NCBI GenBank assembly: GCA_900100895.1
Contig: FMTX01000006.1
Coordinates: 1-64,000, forward strand
Direction: 5' to 3'
Source: Lachnospiraceae bacterium YSD2013
Lineage (GTDB): Bacteria > Bacillota > Clostridia > Lachnospirales > Lachnospiraceae
Length of the DNA stretch: 64,000 bases
The translations under genes were made by a program, and so were the position numbers. Shown here one piece after another: positions 44,561 through 53,627 of the stretch (its first letter is position 1; every line of letters begins with the position of its first letter). The notes beneath the pieces are model-generated. The model made no database searches, was not told the origin of the DNA, and was given only the letters and a program-made list of their open reading frames with translations.

Positions 44561-45786
44561 TGAAAGTTATTGTAGTAGGCGGAGGAGCGGCCGGAATGAT
44601 GGCGGCTATCCGTGCCGGCGAGCTTCATGATAACGTTATTCTTTTTGAGAAAAACGAGAAGCTCGGCAAAAAAATATATATAACGGGCAAAGGTCGTTGT
44701 AATGTCACCAATAACGCCGACATAGACACGATTCTTAAGAACATTAACAGGAATCCTAAGTTTATGTACAGCGCCATATATGGTTTTGACAATTCAAGAC
44801 TGTATTCTTTTATCGAAGAGAACGGCTGTCCGTTAAAGGTAGAGCGTGGCGAGAGAGTGTTTCCTGTATCCGACCATGCCTCAGACATCATTAAAGCCCT
44901 CACTAAGGCCCTTAAAGACCGCAGAGTGAATATTAAGCTTAATACACCCGTTAAGGAGTTAATCCTCGAAAATGGGGCTGTTAAGGGCGTTATTTTGGCC
45001 GATGGCACAAGAGAGTATGCAGATAAGGTTATAGTGACCACCGGAGGCCTTTCATATCCTACAACAGGCTCTACGGGTGACGGGTACAAGATGGCGGAAG
45101 CCGCAGGACATACCGTGGTACCTACCCGCCCGGGACTTGTGCCGCTTGTTACAGGCGAGACATGGGTACCGAAGCTTCAGGGGTTATCGCTCAGAAACGT
45201 AGAGCTTAAGCTTTACGCAGAAGATAAATGCGTGTACAAAGACCAGGGGGAAATGCTTTTTACACACTACGGAATTTCCGGCCCGCTTGTACTTTCCGCA
45301 AGTGCATATTATGACAAGGAAAGTCGCAAGAACAAGAACGTTTCCGTAAGCATAGACTTAAAGCCCGCGCTCGACGAGGACGCTCTGGACAAAAGAATCC
45401 TCAGAGACTTCGAGAAGTTTAACAACAAGCAGTTTAAGAACGCTCTTGATGAGCTTCTTCCTTCCAAACTTATTCCCGTAATAGTCGAATTAAGCGGAAT
45501 CGACCCTTACAAAGCAGTTAACGTAGTTACCAAGGAAGAAAGAAAGCGTCTGGTGCAACTTCTAAAGCATCTTACTATGACCGTAATCGGTGCCGGCAAT
45601 TACAACGAGGCTATCATCACAATCGGCGGTATCAACGTTAAGGAAATCAACGCTTCCACCATGGAATCAAAGCTTGTGAAGAACCTTTATTTTGCGGGAG
45701 AAGTGCTTGATGTGGATGCCATGACCGGAGGATTTAACCTTCAGATAGCATGGTCGACGGGTTACCTTGCAGGAGAATGCAATTAA
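44560..45786 (+). CDS. HI0933/BaiN-type FAD-dependent oxidoreductase
   Basis: 408 aa. FAD-binding VVGGGAAGMMAAIRAG at the N-terminus, GKGRCNVTNN, GLSYPTTGSTGDGYKMA and the C-terminal GEVLDVDAMTGGFNLQIAWSTGYLAG define the HI0933-like flavoprotein family. Some members act in bile acid or other reductions; the substrate here is not known. It is cotranscribed with cmk and ispH. Confidence 0.9.
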   Translation: MKVIVVGGGAAGMMAAIRAGELHDNVILFEKNEKLGKKIYITGKGRCNVTNNADIDTILKNINRNPKFMYSAIYGFDNSRLYSFIEENGCPLKVERGERVFPVSDHASDIIKALTKALKDRRVNIKLNTPVKELILENGAVKGVILADGTREYADKVIVTTGGLSYPTTGSTGDGYKMAEAAGHTVVPTRPGLVPLVTGETWVPKLQGLSLRNVELKLYAEDKCVYKDQGEMLFTHYGISGPLVLSASAYYDKESRKNKNVSVSIDLKPALDEDALDKRILRDFEKFNNKQFKNALDELLPSKLIPVIVELSGIDPYKAVNVVTKEERKRLVQLLKHLTMTVIGAGNYNEAIITIGGINVKEINASTMESKLVKNLYFAGEVLDVDAMTGGFNLQIAWSTGYLAGECN

Positions 45787-45812
45787 AGAATTTAATAACC
45801 GGGAGACAAAGT

Positions 45813-46484
45813 ATGAGTTTTCAAATAGCAATCGACGGACCTGCAGGCGCAGGTAAGAGTACAGTAGCCAAGTCTGTAGCCAAAAAGCTTCAGTTTGTGT
45901 ATGTGGATACGGGGGCAATGTATCGCGCAATCGGCTTAAACTGTATCAAAAATGACGTAGACATTCATGACGAAGAAGCGGTTTTGAAGCTTCTTGACGA
46001 TACCAACGTATCCATCAAATATATTGATAATGAGCAGGCTGTTATCCTTAACGGCGAGAACGTAAACGGGCAGATTCGTACCCAGGAAGTGAGCGAAGCG
46101 GCTTCCGTAGTATCTGCATATAAGCTTGTAAGAGAGAAGATGGTTGCTCTCCAGCAGGAACTTGCGCAGACCACAGATGTTGTTATGGACGGCCGTGACA
46201 TCGCTTCATGCGTGCTTCCCGATGCGCAGGTTAAGATTTATCTTGATGCAAGCGTTGAGGTGCGTGCAAAGCGTCGTTACCTTGAGCTTATGGAAAAAGG
46301 CAAGGAAGCGGACTTAAAGACTGTTGAAGATGAAGTAAGAGAGCGTGACTACAGAGACATGCACAGAGAGAATTCTCCTTTGGTACGCGTACCCGAGGCA
46401 GACCTTGTAGACAGCTCTTATATGACTATAGACGAAGTTGTTAACACAATTGTAGCCAAGGCGCAGAGTAAATTCGATGAATAG
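45813..46484 (+). CDS. cmk: Cytidylate kinase
   Basis: 223 aa from ATG 45813, chosen because GGGAGA is 8 bases upstream and the P-loop follows at once. IAIDGPAGAGKSTVAKSVAK, VDTGAMYRAIG, VMDGRDIASCVLPDA and RDYRDMHRENSPL are signatures of (d)CMP kinase. It provides CDP and dCDP. The stop overlaps ispH by 8 bases. The order cmk-ispH-rpsA is a known Clostridia arrangement. Confidence 0.97.
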   Translation: MSFQIAIDGPAGAGKSTVAKSVAKKLQFVYVDTGAMYRAIGLNCIKNDVDIHDEEAVLKLLDDTNVSIKYIDNEQAVILNGENVNGQIRTQEVSEAASVVSAYKLVREKMVALQQELAQTTDVVMDGRDIASCVLPDAQVKIYLDASVEVRAKRRYLELMEKGKEADLKTVEDEVRERDYRDMHRENSPLVRVPEADLVDSSYMTIDEVVNTIVAKAQSKFDE

Positions 46485-47331
46485 AGAAGTTGTATTGTGC
46501 GAGAACGCAGGCTTTTGTTTCGGAGCGGACAGAGGCTTTAATGCTGTCAAGAACGCAATCGAAGAAGGTATACCGATTTACACTTACGGACCGATTCTCA
46601 ACAATTCTTTTATCGTGAAAGGATTTGAGGAGAAGGGCGTTCGCGTGGTCAATGATTTATCGGAACTTGCAAATCTTCAAAAGGGCAAGATCATCATTCG
46701 CTCCCACGGAGTATCCAAGGCCGAGTTTGACAAGCTTAACGAAAGCGGTTTTGAAGTATTTGACGCCACTTGTCCTTTTGTCAAAAGAATCCATCGCATA
46801 GTGGCCAAGGAAAGCGAAGAGGGCAGTAAGATAATTGTTATCGGCAACCCCAAACACCCCGAAGTTTGCGGCATTGTGGGCTGGTCTAATAACGGTGCGA
46901 CTGTTATAGAAAACTCGGAAGAAGCCGATAAATTTTCTTTTGCACCTGACAAAAAGTATTGCGTTGTGTCTCAGACCACCTTTAACCGCAACAAATTTCA
47001 AGAAATTGTTGAATTATTAGAAAAAAGAAGTTACAATATTCTTGTTATGAACACAATTTGTGACGCTACGAGCATTAGGCAGACTGAAGCCGAAGCGTTA
47101 TCCAAGAGGGCGGAACTGATGATTGTTATAGGCGACAAGGCCAGTTCCAACAGCAAGAAACTATACGAGATATGCAAGGCAAATTGTGCTCAGACATACT
47201 TTATACAGGAACTTAGTGATATTGTCGGTCGTCTTCCGAAGGTATCTGGTCTTGTAGGTATTACAGCAGGGGCTTCTACCCCCAAATATATTATTGAGGA
47301 GGTTCAAAGTTATGTCAGAAATGACGTTTGA
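46477..47331 (+). CDS. ispH: 4-Hydroxy-3-methylbut-2-enyl diphosphate reductase
   Basis: 284 aa. Last step of the MEP isoprenoid pathway, making IPP and DMAPP with a 4Fe-4S cluster. Cluster cysteines are in CENAGFCFGADR, DATCPFVK and NTICDAT. IRSHGVSK and IVIGNPKHPEVCGI are also family motifs. It overlaps cmk by 8 bases and rpsA by 20 bases; in many Clostridia IspH and S1 are fused, whereas here they are separate frames. Confidence 0.97.
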   Translation: MNREVVLCENAGFCFGADRGFNAVKNAIEEGIPIYTYGPILNNSFIVKGFEEKGVRVVNDLSELANLQKGKIIIRSHGVSKAEFDKLNESGFEVFDATCPFVKRIHRIVAKESEEGSKIIVIGNPKHPEVCGIVGWSNNGATVIENSEEADKFSFAPDKKYCVVSQTTFNRNKFQEIVELLEKRSYNILVMNTICDATSIRQTEAEALSKRAELMIVIGDKASSNSKKLYEICKANCAQTYFIQELSDIVGRLPKVSGLVGITAGASTPKYIIEEVQSYVRNDV

Positions 47332-48457
47332 ACAGATGCTTGAAGCATCATTTAAGACAATACATACGGGAGAGGTTGTAGAAGGAACTGTTATCGATGT
47401 CAAGCCTAATGAGATCATACTCAACATCGGATATAAGTCCGACGGTATTCTTACCAAGAACGAATACACCAATGATTCCGGTATGGATTTAACCACCGTG
47501 GTTAAGGTCGGCGACACCATGGATGTTAAGGTTATCAAAGTTAATGACGGCGAGGGACAGGTTCTTTTGTCCTATAAGAGACTCGCAGCCGACAGAGGCG
47601 CCAAGAGACTTGAAGAAGCATTTGAGAGTCAGGAGATTCTTAAGGCCAAAGTTACTCAGGTTCTTGAAGGCGGTATTTGTGTTGTTGTTGACGAGGTTCG
47701 CGTATTCATTCCCGCAAGCCTTGTATCAGACACATTTGAGAAGGATTTAAGCAAGTACAACGGCGAGGAAATCGAATTCGTTATTCGCGAGTACAACCCC
47801 AAGAAGCGTCGCTTCATCGGTGACAGAAAGTCCATTCTTATGTCCCGCAAGGCAGCTGCTCAGGAGAAGCTTCTCAGCACTGTTAAAGAAGGCGATGTTG
47901 TTGAAGGCGTTATCAAGAACGTTACAGACTTCGGCGTATTCGTAGATCTCGGCGGAATCGACGGACTTCTTCACATCTCTGAGATGAGCTGGGGCAGAGT
48001 TGAGAATCCCAAGAAGAACTTCAAGGCCGGTGATAAGCTTAAAGTTTTAATCAAGTCTATTTCGGACAGCAAGATTGCTTTGTCCTTAAAGTTTAACGAT
48101 ACCAATCCCTGGATTGATGCAGAGAAGAAGTATGCAGTAGGAACGGTTGTTACCGGTAAGGTAATGAGAATGGCTGATTTCGGTGCTTTCGTAGAGCTTG
48201 AGTCAGGCATCGACGCACTCCTTCATGTTTCTCAGATTTCCAAGGAACACATCGAGAAGCCTTCAGACGTTCTTAAGGTAGGCGACGAAGTTACCGCTAA
48301 GGTAGTAGACTTCAACCTCGAAGACAAGAAGGTAAGCATCTCCGTTAAGGCTTTAACCGAGCCCGAAGAAGAGAAGAAGGAAGAAAAAGAAGACGATGCG
48401 GAAGTAGCAAGCGTTGACATCGACGCAGTTATAGCAAGCGAGTCCGAGGAAGCTTAA
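47312..48457 (+). CDS. rpsA: 30S ribosomal protein S1 homologue (four S1 domains)
   Basis: About 381 aa with four S1 RNA-binding domains starting near GEVVEGTVIDVK, QEILKAKVTQVL, GDVVEGVIKNVTDFGVF and GTVVTGKVMRMADFGAF. An acidic tail ends the protein. The ATG at 47312 is chosen because GAGGAGG lies 9 bases upstream. It overlaps ispH by 20 bases. Four domains fit a Firmicutes short S1 rather than the six-domain enterobacterial form. Confidence 0.93.
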   Translation: MSEMTFEQMLEASFKTIHTGEVVEGTVIDVKPNEIILNIGYKSDGILTKNEYTNDSGMDLTTVVKVGDTMDVKVIKVNDGEGQVLLSYKRLAADRGAKRLEEAFESQEILKAKVTQVLEGGICVVVDEVRVFIPASLVSDTFEKDLSKYNGEEIEFVIREYNPKKRRFIGDRKSILMSRKAAAQEKLLSTVKEGDVVEGVIKNVTDFGVFVDLGGIDGLLHISEMSWGRVENPKKNFKAGDKLKVLIKSISDSKIALSLKFNDTNPWIDAEKKYAVGTVVTGKVMRMADFGAFVELESGIDALLHVSQISKEHIEKPSDVLKVGDEVTAKVVDFNLEDKKVSISVKALTEPEEEKKEEKEDDAEVASVDIDAVIASESEEA

Positions 48458-48499
48458 TTTTCCATTTAATAAAAGGTTTATAGTAGTTATGTATACTTG

Positions 48500-48535
48500 G
48501 TAGGTAGTCATAAACGACTACCTACTATTTATTTT
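48500..48535 (+). terminator. Terminator after rpsA
   Basis: GTAGGTAGTC (48500-48509), loop ATAAAC, GACTACCTAC (48516-48525), then TATTTATTTT. Confidence 0.75.
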
Positions 48536-48550
48536 ACGGGAGAGTATAAA

Positions 48551-49327
48551 ATGGCATACGATTATGAGTATTTCAAAAAAGCAGTTTTTGAATTAACCAC
48601 CATCGACTTGAATGCATACAAAGAAAAACAGATGAAAAGACGTATCGACACCCTTATCGATAAGCGTAAGGCTGACGGATACGATAAATATGTTGCAATG
48701 CTTAAAAGCGACAAGGAAGCGTTTGAAGAATTCGTAAGTTACTTAACCATCAACGTGTCTGAGTTCTATCGCAACCCCGACCAGTGGGAACTTATGGACA
48801 AAGAAATCTTCCCGGAGCTTATAGCGAAATTCGGTAAGAACTTAAAAATCTGGAGTGCCGCATGCTCTACAGGTGATGAGCCCTACTCGCTTGTTATGGC
48901 TCTTTCCAAGCACGTGCCCATTAACCAGATTAAGATATATGCGACCGATATTGATAAACAGATTCTTGAAAAGGCTAAGCTTGGACTCTACAACGAAAAG
49001 AGTATCGAGAATGTGCCCGAAGAATTTAAAAAGAAATACTTCACGAAGGTCGGACCTTCTTACAAGATTTCCGATGAAATCAAGTCACGCGTTGAGTTTA
49101 AGCAGCACAATCTCTTAAAGGATCCTTATCCGAAGGACCTTCACATGATTGTGTGCCGTAACGTTTTGATTTACTTTACTGAGGAGGCCAAAGACGAAGT
49201 CTTCAGAAAGTTCTGCGACTGCTTATACAGCAAGGGCGTTCTTTTTATCGGAAGTACGGAGCAGATTATCAATTACAAAGAAATCGGCTATCAGCGTAAG
49301 AATTCTTTCTACTACGATAAGCCTTGA
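48551..49327 (+). CDS. cheR: CheR-type chemotaxis methyltransferase
   Basis: 258 aa from ATG 48551 (GGGAG 8 bases upstream). It would methylate glutamates of chemoreceptors using SAM. The N-terminal helical domain is followed by the SAM-binding motif WSAACSTGDEPYSLVMAL and the MIVCRNVLIYFTEE segment. No other che gene, receptor or flagellar gene is near, so it is an orphan. Confidence 0.92.
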   Translation: MAYDYEYFKKAVFELTTIDLNAYKEKQMKRRIDTLIDKRKADGYDKYVAMLKSDKEAFEEFVSYLTINVSEFYRNPDQWELMDKEIFPELIAKFGKNLKIWSAACSTGDEPYSLVMALSKHVPINQIKIYATDIDKQILEKAKLGLYNEKSIENVPEEFKKKYFTKVGPSYKISDEIKSRVEFKQHNLLKDPYPKDLHMIVCRNVLIYFTEEAKDEVFRKFCDCLYSKGVLFIGSTEQIINYKEIGYQRKNSFYYDKP

Positions 49328-49342
49328 TTTAACCAAAGAAAA

Positions 49343-49382
49343 AGCCTCGGAGCCGTGCAGGGTTCCGAGGCTATTATTATGT
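49343..49382. terminator. Bidirectional terminator between convergent cheR and the YprB-like gene
   Basis: AGCCTCGGA (49343-49351) and TCCGAGGCT (49364-49372). The minus-strand side is followed by TTTTTCTTTGG; the plus side by ATTATTATG. Confidence 0.7.
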
Positions 49383-49388
49383 CTTGAT

Positions 49389-50483
49389 TTAAATAACCAT
49401 ATGATTAAGTACGTGTGAAGCGTAATCATTGAACATATCTCTGTCGGTTCTGCGCTCGTCGGTGAGCTCGAAGAAGAGGTCGCGCGACTCATACGTACGC
49501 TTAAAGAATGGTGTTACCAGTGCGTCCCATTCGGGCAGGAACTGCGAGGTCTTACGGGTGTAGCAGTTGGATGCTTTGGCTTGCTCGCGATGTTCTTTGT
49601 CCACGAAGGAAGATACGGACTTGTGAAGCGCTATATCTTCGGCGGGAAGATAGTAGTAATCCTTGTAGTTGGCGTAGAAGTACTTCATTTCTTCCTCGTA
49701 AAGCGGTACTCGCAGCATTCCCTGTCCGCCGGCGCCTGAAAAATAACATCTGTCATATAAAAATGACACGGGAGTCAGTAAATCGGCAGGAAGGTCCATA
49801 ATCATCATGATTTCCGAATGCGTAGCGCCCGAAGAGTCTTCGTAGTAGCTTGCGGAAACCTTGGTAACCTTAAGCTTGCGGGTAAATAAATCACAGTACG
49901 CAAGAGCAGGAAGGATTGAAAGCATTCCCTTTAAATCTTCGAAATTATGAAGAAGCAGGAATTTTCTCAAGTCGGCATCTTTGGTACGGACAAAATCATG
50001 ATAGAGTCCTATGAGGTCGCCGCCGGTGAACTGATCTTCACGGGTAATCTTTAAAAACTTCTCGATAGTCTTTTGCTTGCAGTTTTCAAGTTTTAAGAAG
50101 TTTTTGTAAGGAGATATTCTTTTGTAAATATCAATTCCGACAAAGCTGTCAAAATTATAACCGAGAGAGAACTCACGGCACTTGGCGGTAAGATAAGGAA
50201 TATCGAAATTGTTACCGTTATAGTGAATCAGCACTTTAAAGGACTCTGCAAAATCAAAGAACTCTTCAAGTAACGACTGCTCATCGTTGTATTCCTCGGC
50301 AAAATACTGGCGCGCCTGCCAGCCGTCCTTGTAATACAGGCAGCCGATAAGATAGAGCTTCGAAGTGCGTGCGGTAAAGCCCGTAGTCTCAATATCTATA
50401 AAAAGAATGTGCTCCAAAGGAGCTATGGTTTCAAGAGGATATAATACTTTAACGTCTGTGATACTTTCATCAATGATCTGCAT
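49389..50483 (-). CDS. RNase H-like DnaQ/YprB-type exonuclease
   Basis: 364 aa. The conserved acidic start FIDIETTGF is followed by a second site VLIHYNGNNFDIPYL and a later acidic region, the DEDD exonuclease pattern of YprB-like proteins, which lack the TPR region in this case. The physiological substrate is unknown. It reads away from the rnf operon and shares its upstream region; ATG with AAGGAG-like sequence 8 bases upstream on the minus strand. Confidence 0.8.
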   Translation of the reverse strand: MQIIDESITDVKVLYPLETIAPLEHILFIDIETTGFTARTSKLYLIGCLYYKDGWQARQYFAEEYNDEQSLLEEFFDFAESFKVLIHYNGNNFDIPYLTAKCREFSLGYNFDSFVGIDIYKRISPYKNFLKLENCKQKTIEKFLKITREDQFTGGDLIGLYHDFVRTKDADLRKFLLLHNFEDLKGMLSILPALAYCDLFTRKLKVTKVSASYYEDSSGATHSEIMMIMDLPADLLTPVSFLYDRCYFSGAGGQGMLRVPLYEEEMKYFYANYKDYYYLPAEDIALHKSVSSFVDKEHREQAKASNCYTRKTSQFLPEWDALVTPFFKRTYESRDLFFELTDERRTDRDMFNDYASHVLNHMVI

Positions 50484-50573
50484 GGTAGTCTCCTTGGTAA
50501 AGTAATTAAAAATATTAACCCCGTTGTCTGTTTATTTTAACATTTTTTGCGAATTTGTTCAACAATATTCGTT

Positions 50574-50602
50574 TTGACAGTTGCGCCAAAAAATAGTATA
50601 TT
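50574..50602 (+). promoter_or_regulatory. Promoter of the rnf operon
   Basis: TTGACA (50574-50579), 17-base spacer, TATATT (50597-50602). Leader of about 75 bases. Confidence 0.8.
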
Positions 50603-50633
50603 AATAAGGTATGGTGGGTTGGAACATAAGTAG

Positions 50634-50653
50634 ATGTGACAATGCTGTCATAT
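50634..50653 (+). promoter_or_regulatory. Palindrome in the rnf leader
   Basis: ATGTGACAATGCTGTCATAT contains TGACA-ATGC-TGTCA with outer AT/AT pairs, located about 25 bases after the presumed transcription start. Possible operator or small hairpin. Confidence 0.4.
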
Positions 50654-50683
50654 TAGAAATGAGAAGGTTGGGTAAATGCAAAA

Positions 50684-52000
50684 ATGGCGAAACTTACGTT
50701 CAGCGGTGGAATCCATCCCTATGACGGCAAGGAAATGTCCAAGGATATCCCCATTAAAGAGGTATATCCCGTAAGCGATTTGGTCTATCCTTTGTCCCAG
50801 CACATAGGAGCACCTGCCAAGCCCATTGTGGCCAAGGGTGATTATGTGCTTGCCGGTCAGAAGATTGCCGAGGCAGACGGTTTTGTTTCTTCACCGATTT
50901 ATTCATCGGTATCGGGAACCGTTAAGGCAATTGAAGAGAGAAGGGTTGTAACCGGTAATAATGCCATGTCTGTCATTATCGAGAATGACGGATGTTATAA
51001 TTCTGTTGAACCTTGGGAGGTAAAGCCTCTTGAGGAGATGTCAAGTGAGGAGATAATTGCACGTATCCGTGAAGCCGGCATAGTCGGAATGGGCGGTGCG
51101 GGATTTCCTACTCACGTCAAGCTTTCGGTCAAAGAACCCGCCAAGATCGATTACGTAATCGTAAACGGAGCGGAGTGCGAGCCGTATCTTACCAGCGACT
51201 ACCGCAAGATGATTGAAGAGCCCGAAAAGCTTCTTGAAGGTTTGAGAGTATATCTTAAACTGTTTCCTTATTCCCTGGGAATTATCGCAATCGAAGACAA
51301 TAAGCCCGATTGTATCAAAGTTTATAAAGCACTTACGAAAGACGAGCCCCGCATTACGGTTAAAGCGCTTCGCACGAAGTACCCGCAGGGTTCCGAACGT
51401 CACTTAATCTATGCAGTTACGGGACGTGAAATCAATTCGAAACTCTTACCCGCTGACGTGGGATGCGTAGTTAACAACGTTGATACCGTCATTTCGGTAA
51501 GAAGAGCGATTTACGAAGGTATGCCGCTTATGCACCGCATCGTAACCGTTACGGGTAATTGTATTAAGAATCCGAGAAACTTTAAGGTTTTAATCGGTAC
51601 TTCTTATGCAGATCTCGTGCCGGAAGCCGGTGGTTTCAAGCAAGACCCTGTTAAGATTATTTCCGGCGGTCCCATGATGGGCTTTTGTATGTTTGATTTG
51701 AACGTGCCGGTTACCAAGACCGCATCGGCTCTCTTGTGCCTGTCACGCGACGACATAAGCCGTATGGAGCCTTCGGCATGTATCAACTGCGGACAGTGCG
51801 TAGAGGTATGTCCGAGCCGCCTGCTTCCCAAGCTTTTATCGGATCACGCGGCCAATTTCAACGAAGAGGAATTCCTATTAAACCACGGCCTCGAATGCGT
51901 AGAGTGCGGATGCTGCAGCTTTATCTGCCCTGCCAAGCGCCCTCTTTGCCAGAATATTAAATCCCTTCGAAAGATTTGCCTTTCGAAAAAGAAAAAGTAG
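50684..52000 (+). CDS. rnfC: Rnf complex subunit C
   Basis: 438 aa. It is the NADH-binding soluble subunit of the ferredoxin:NAD+ oxidoreductase that pumps Na+ or H+. N-terminal barrel-type domain, flavin/NADH-binding GMGGAGFPTHVK and NGAECEPYLTSDYR, SLBB domain, then two 4Fe-4S clusters: CINCGQCVEVCP and CVECGCCSFICP. The first gene of rnfCDGEAB. Confidence 0.96.
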   Translation: MAKLTFSGGIHPYDGKEMSKDIPIKEVYPVSDLVYPLSQHIGAPAKPIVAKGDYVLAGQKIAEADGFVSSPIYSSVSGTVKAIEERRVVTGNNAMSVIIENDGCYNSVEPWEVKPLEEMSSEEIIARIREAGIVGMGGAGFPTHVKLSVKEPAKIDYVIVNGAECEPYLTSDYRKMIEEPEKLLEGLRVYLKLFPYSLGIIAIEDNKPDCIKVYKALTKDEPRITVKALRTKYPQGSERHLIYAVTGREINSKLLPADVGCVVNNVDTVISVRRAIYEGMPLMHRIVTVTGNCIKNPRNFKVLIGTSYADLVPEAGGFKQDPVKIISGGPMMGFCMFDLNVPVTKTASALLCLSRDDISRMEPSACINCGQCVEVCPSRLLPKLLSDHAANFNEEEFLLNHGLECVECGCCSFICPAKRPLCQNIKSLRKICLSKKKK

Positions 52001-52012
52001 GAGGAAAGAACT

Positions 52013-52951
52013 TTGGATAAGTTATATAATGTTTCATCCAATCCCCATATCCGCTCCAAAGTAACCACCTCCGGAATAATGTTCTGTGTTATTGTGGCTT
52101 TACTTCCCGCAGCGGGATTCGGTATTTTCAGATTCGGACTGAACGCACTTCTCCTTATCGGAGTGACAGTGGTGTCAGCTGTTCTTTCTGAGTTTTTGTT
52201 TAACCTGATTACAAAGAGGAAGAACACTTTAGGTGATTTCTCTGCTATAGTAACAGGCTTGCTTCTTGCACTTAACCTGCCTCCGGCAGCTCCCTGGTGG
52301 ATTGGCGTTGTGGGCGGATTCTTTGCAATCGTAGTGGTTAAGATGCTTTTCGGCGGCTTGGGTCAGAACTTTATGAACCCTGCGCTCGGTGCAAGATGTT
52401 TCCTGGTAATTTCTTTTGCATCCATTATGACCAATTTCGCGGTAGACGGTGTTTCCGAGGCTACACCCCTTGCACTTTTAAAAGCAGGTGAGCCCGTTGA
52501 TATCGTTGCCATGGCAAGAGGTTTCATACCCGGTACAATAGGTGAGATCAGCGTTATAGCCATTTTAATCGGTGCATGTTTCCTGATTCTTGTGGGTGTA
52601 ATCGATATTCTGATTCCCGGAAGTTATATCGTTTCTTTTGTCATTTTCCTTGTTCTTTTCAGCGGCAAGGGTTTTGATACCACATACATTGCGGCTCATT
52701 TATCGGGCGGCGGCCTTATGCTCGGTGCTTTCTTCATGGCGACCGACTATGTCACAAGACCCATTACCAAGGCAGGTCAGTTGATATACGGCATATTCCT
52801 CGGAGTTATGACCGGTATATTCAGATTGTTTGGACCTTCCGCAGAGGGTGTTTCTTTTGCAATCATTATCGGCAACTTACTCGTTCCGTTAATCGATATG
52901 TTTACAAAGCCTCGTTTCTTCGGCAAAGGAGGTGTACGTAACAATGAATGA
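52013..52951 (+). CDS. rnfD: Rnf complex subunit D
   Basis: 312 aa, about nine or ten membrane helices. Membrane subunit with covalent flavin in the family and a main ion path. FMNPALGARCFLVISF and FFMATDYVTRPITKAGQ are characteristic. Start is TTG 52013 with AGGAGG just upstream. It overlaps rnfG by 8 bases. Confidence 0.95.
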   Translation: MDKLYNVSSNPHIRSKVTTSGIMFCVIVALLPAAGFGIFRFGLNALLLIGVTVVSAVLSEFLFNLITKRKNTLGDFSAIVTGLLLALNLPPAAPWWIGVVGGFFAIVVVKMLFGGLGQNFMNPALGARCFLVISFASIMTNFAVDGVSEATPLALLKAGEPVDIVAMARGFIPGTIGEISVIAILIGACFLILVGVIDILIPGSYIVSFVIFLVLFSGKGFDTTYIAAHLSGGGLMLGAFFMATDYVTRPITKAGQLIYGIFLGVMTGIFRLFGPSAEGVSFAIIIGNLLVPLIDMFTKPRFFGKGGVRNNE

Positions 52952-53627
52952 TCAGTTTAAATCAATCAAAGCAATAGAGCAGTCCGAAAGACGCAACAGA
53001 CGCAATAACAAAGAGATTAAAGAGTTTATTATCAACACTCTTATCATGATTGCAATCGCACTTGTAGCCGGAGGAGTTCTCGGTTTCGTACACGAACTTA
53101 CCAAGGAACCCATCGCCACAATGGCGGCAAGAGAGAAGCAGGCTGCCAACAGTAAGGTATTTGAATCTGCAGCAAGCTTTTCCGAGACTATTCTTGATGA
53201 GTCACTTGATTTAAGTGAATTTGAAACGCTTTATCCCGGCGTGGATATCACCGACTGCATTCAGGCACTCGATGATAACGGCAATGCCCTCGGATACGTA
53301 TTCGAAGTTACTTCTCACGAAGGCTACGGCGGAGATATCGTGTTCAGCGCGGGCATTAACAATGACGGAAGCTTAAACGGTATATTTATTACATCGATTT
53401 CCGAGACTGCGGGTCTTGGTATGAGAGCTCCCGACGTTTTGGTTCCGCAGTTTATCGACAGGTATGTATCGAGCTTTGAAGTGGTTAAGGGCGGAGCATC
53501 GACTCCTTCTCAGATTGATGCCATTTCGGGTGCGACCATTACTTCCAAGGCGGTTACCAACGGTGTCAATGCCGCACTTGAATATTTCAGACTTTATTTG
53601 AACGGAGGTGAGGGACATGAATCATGA
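52944..53627 (+). CDS. rnfG: Rnf complex subunit G
   Basis: About 227 aa from ATG 52944 (AAAGGAGG 8 bases upstream). One membrane helix (TLIMIAIALVAGGVLGF) and a periplasm-type FMN-binding domain with the covalent FMN motif SGAT in DAISGATITSKAVTNGV. An electron carrier between subunits. It overlaps rnfE by 11 bases. Confidence 0.95.
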   Translation: MNDQFKSIKAIEQSERRNRRNNKEIKEFIINTLIMIAIALVAGGVLGFVHELTKEPIATMAAREKQAANSKVFESAASFSETILDESLDLSEFETLYPGVDITDCIQALDDNGNALGYVFEVTSHEGYGGDIVFSAGINNDGSLNGIFITSISETAGLGMRAPDVLVPQFIDRYVSSFEVVKGGASTPSQIDAISGATITSKAVTNGVNAALEYFRLYLNGGEGHES

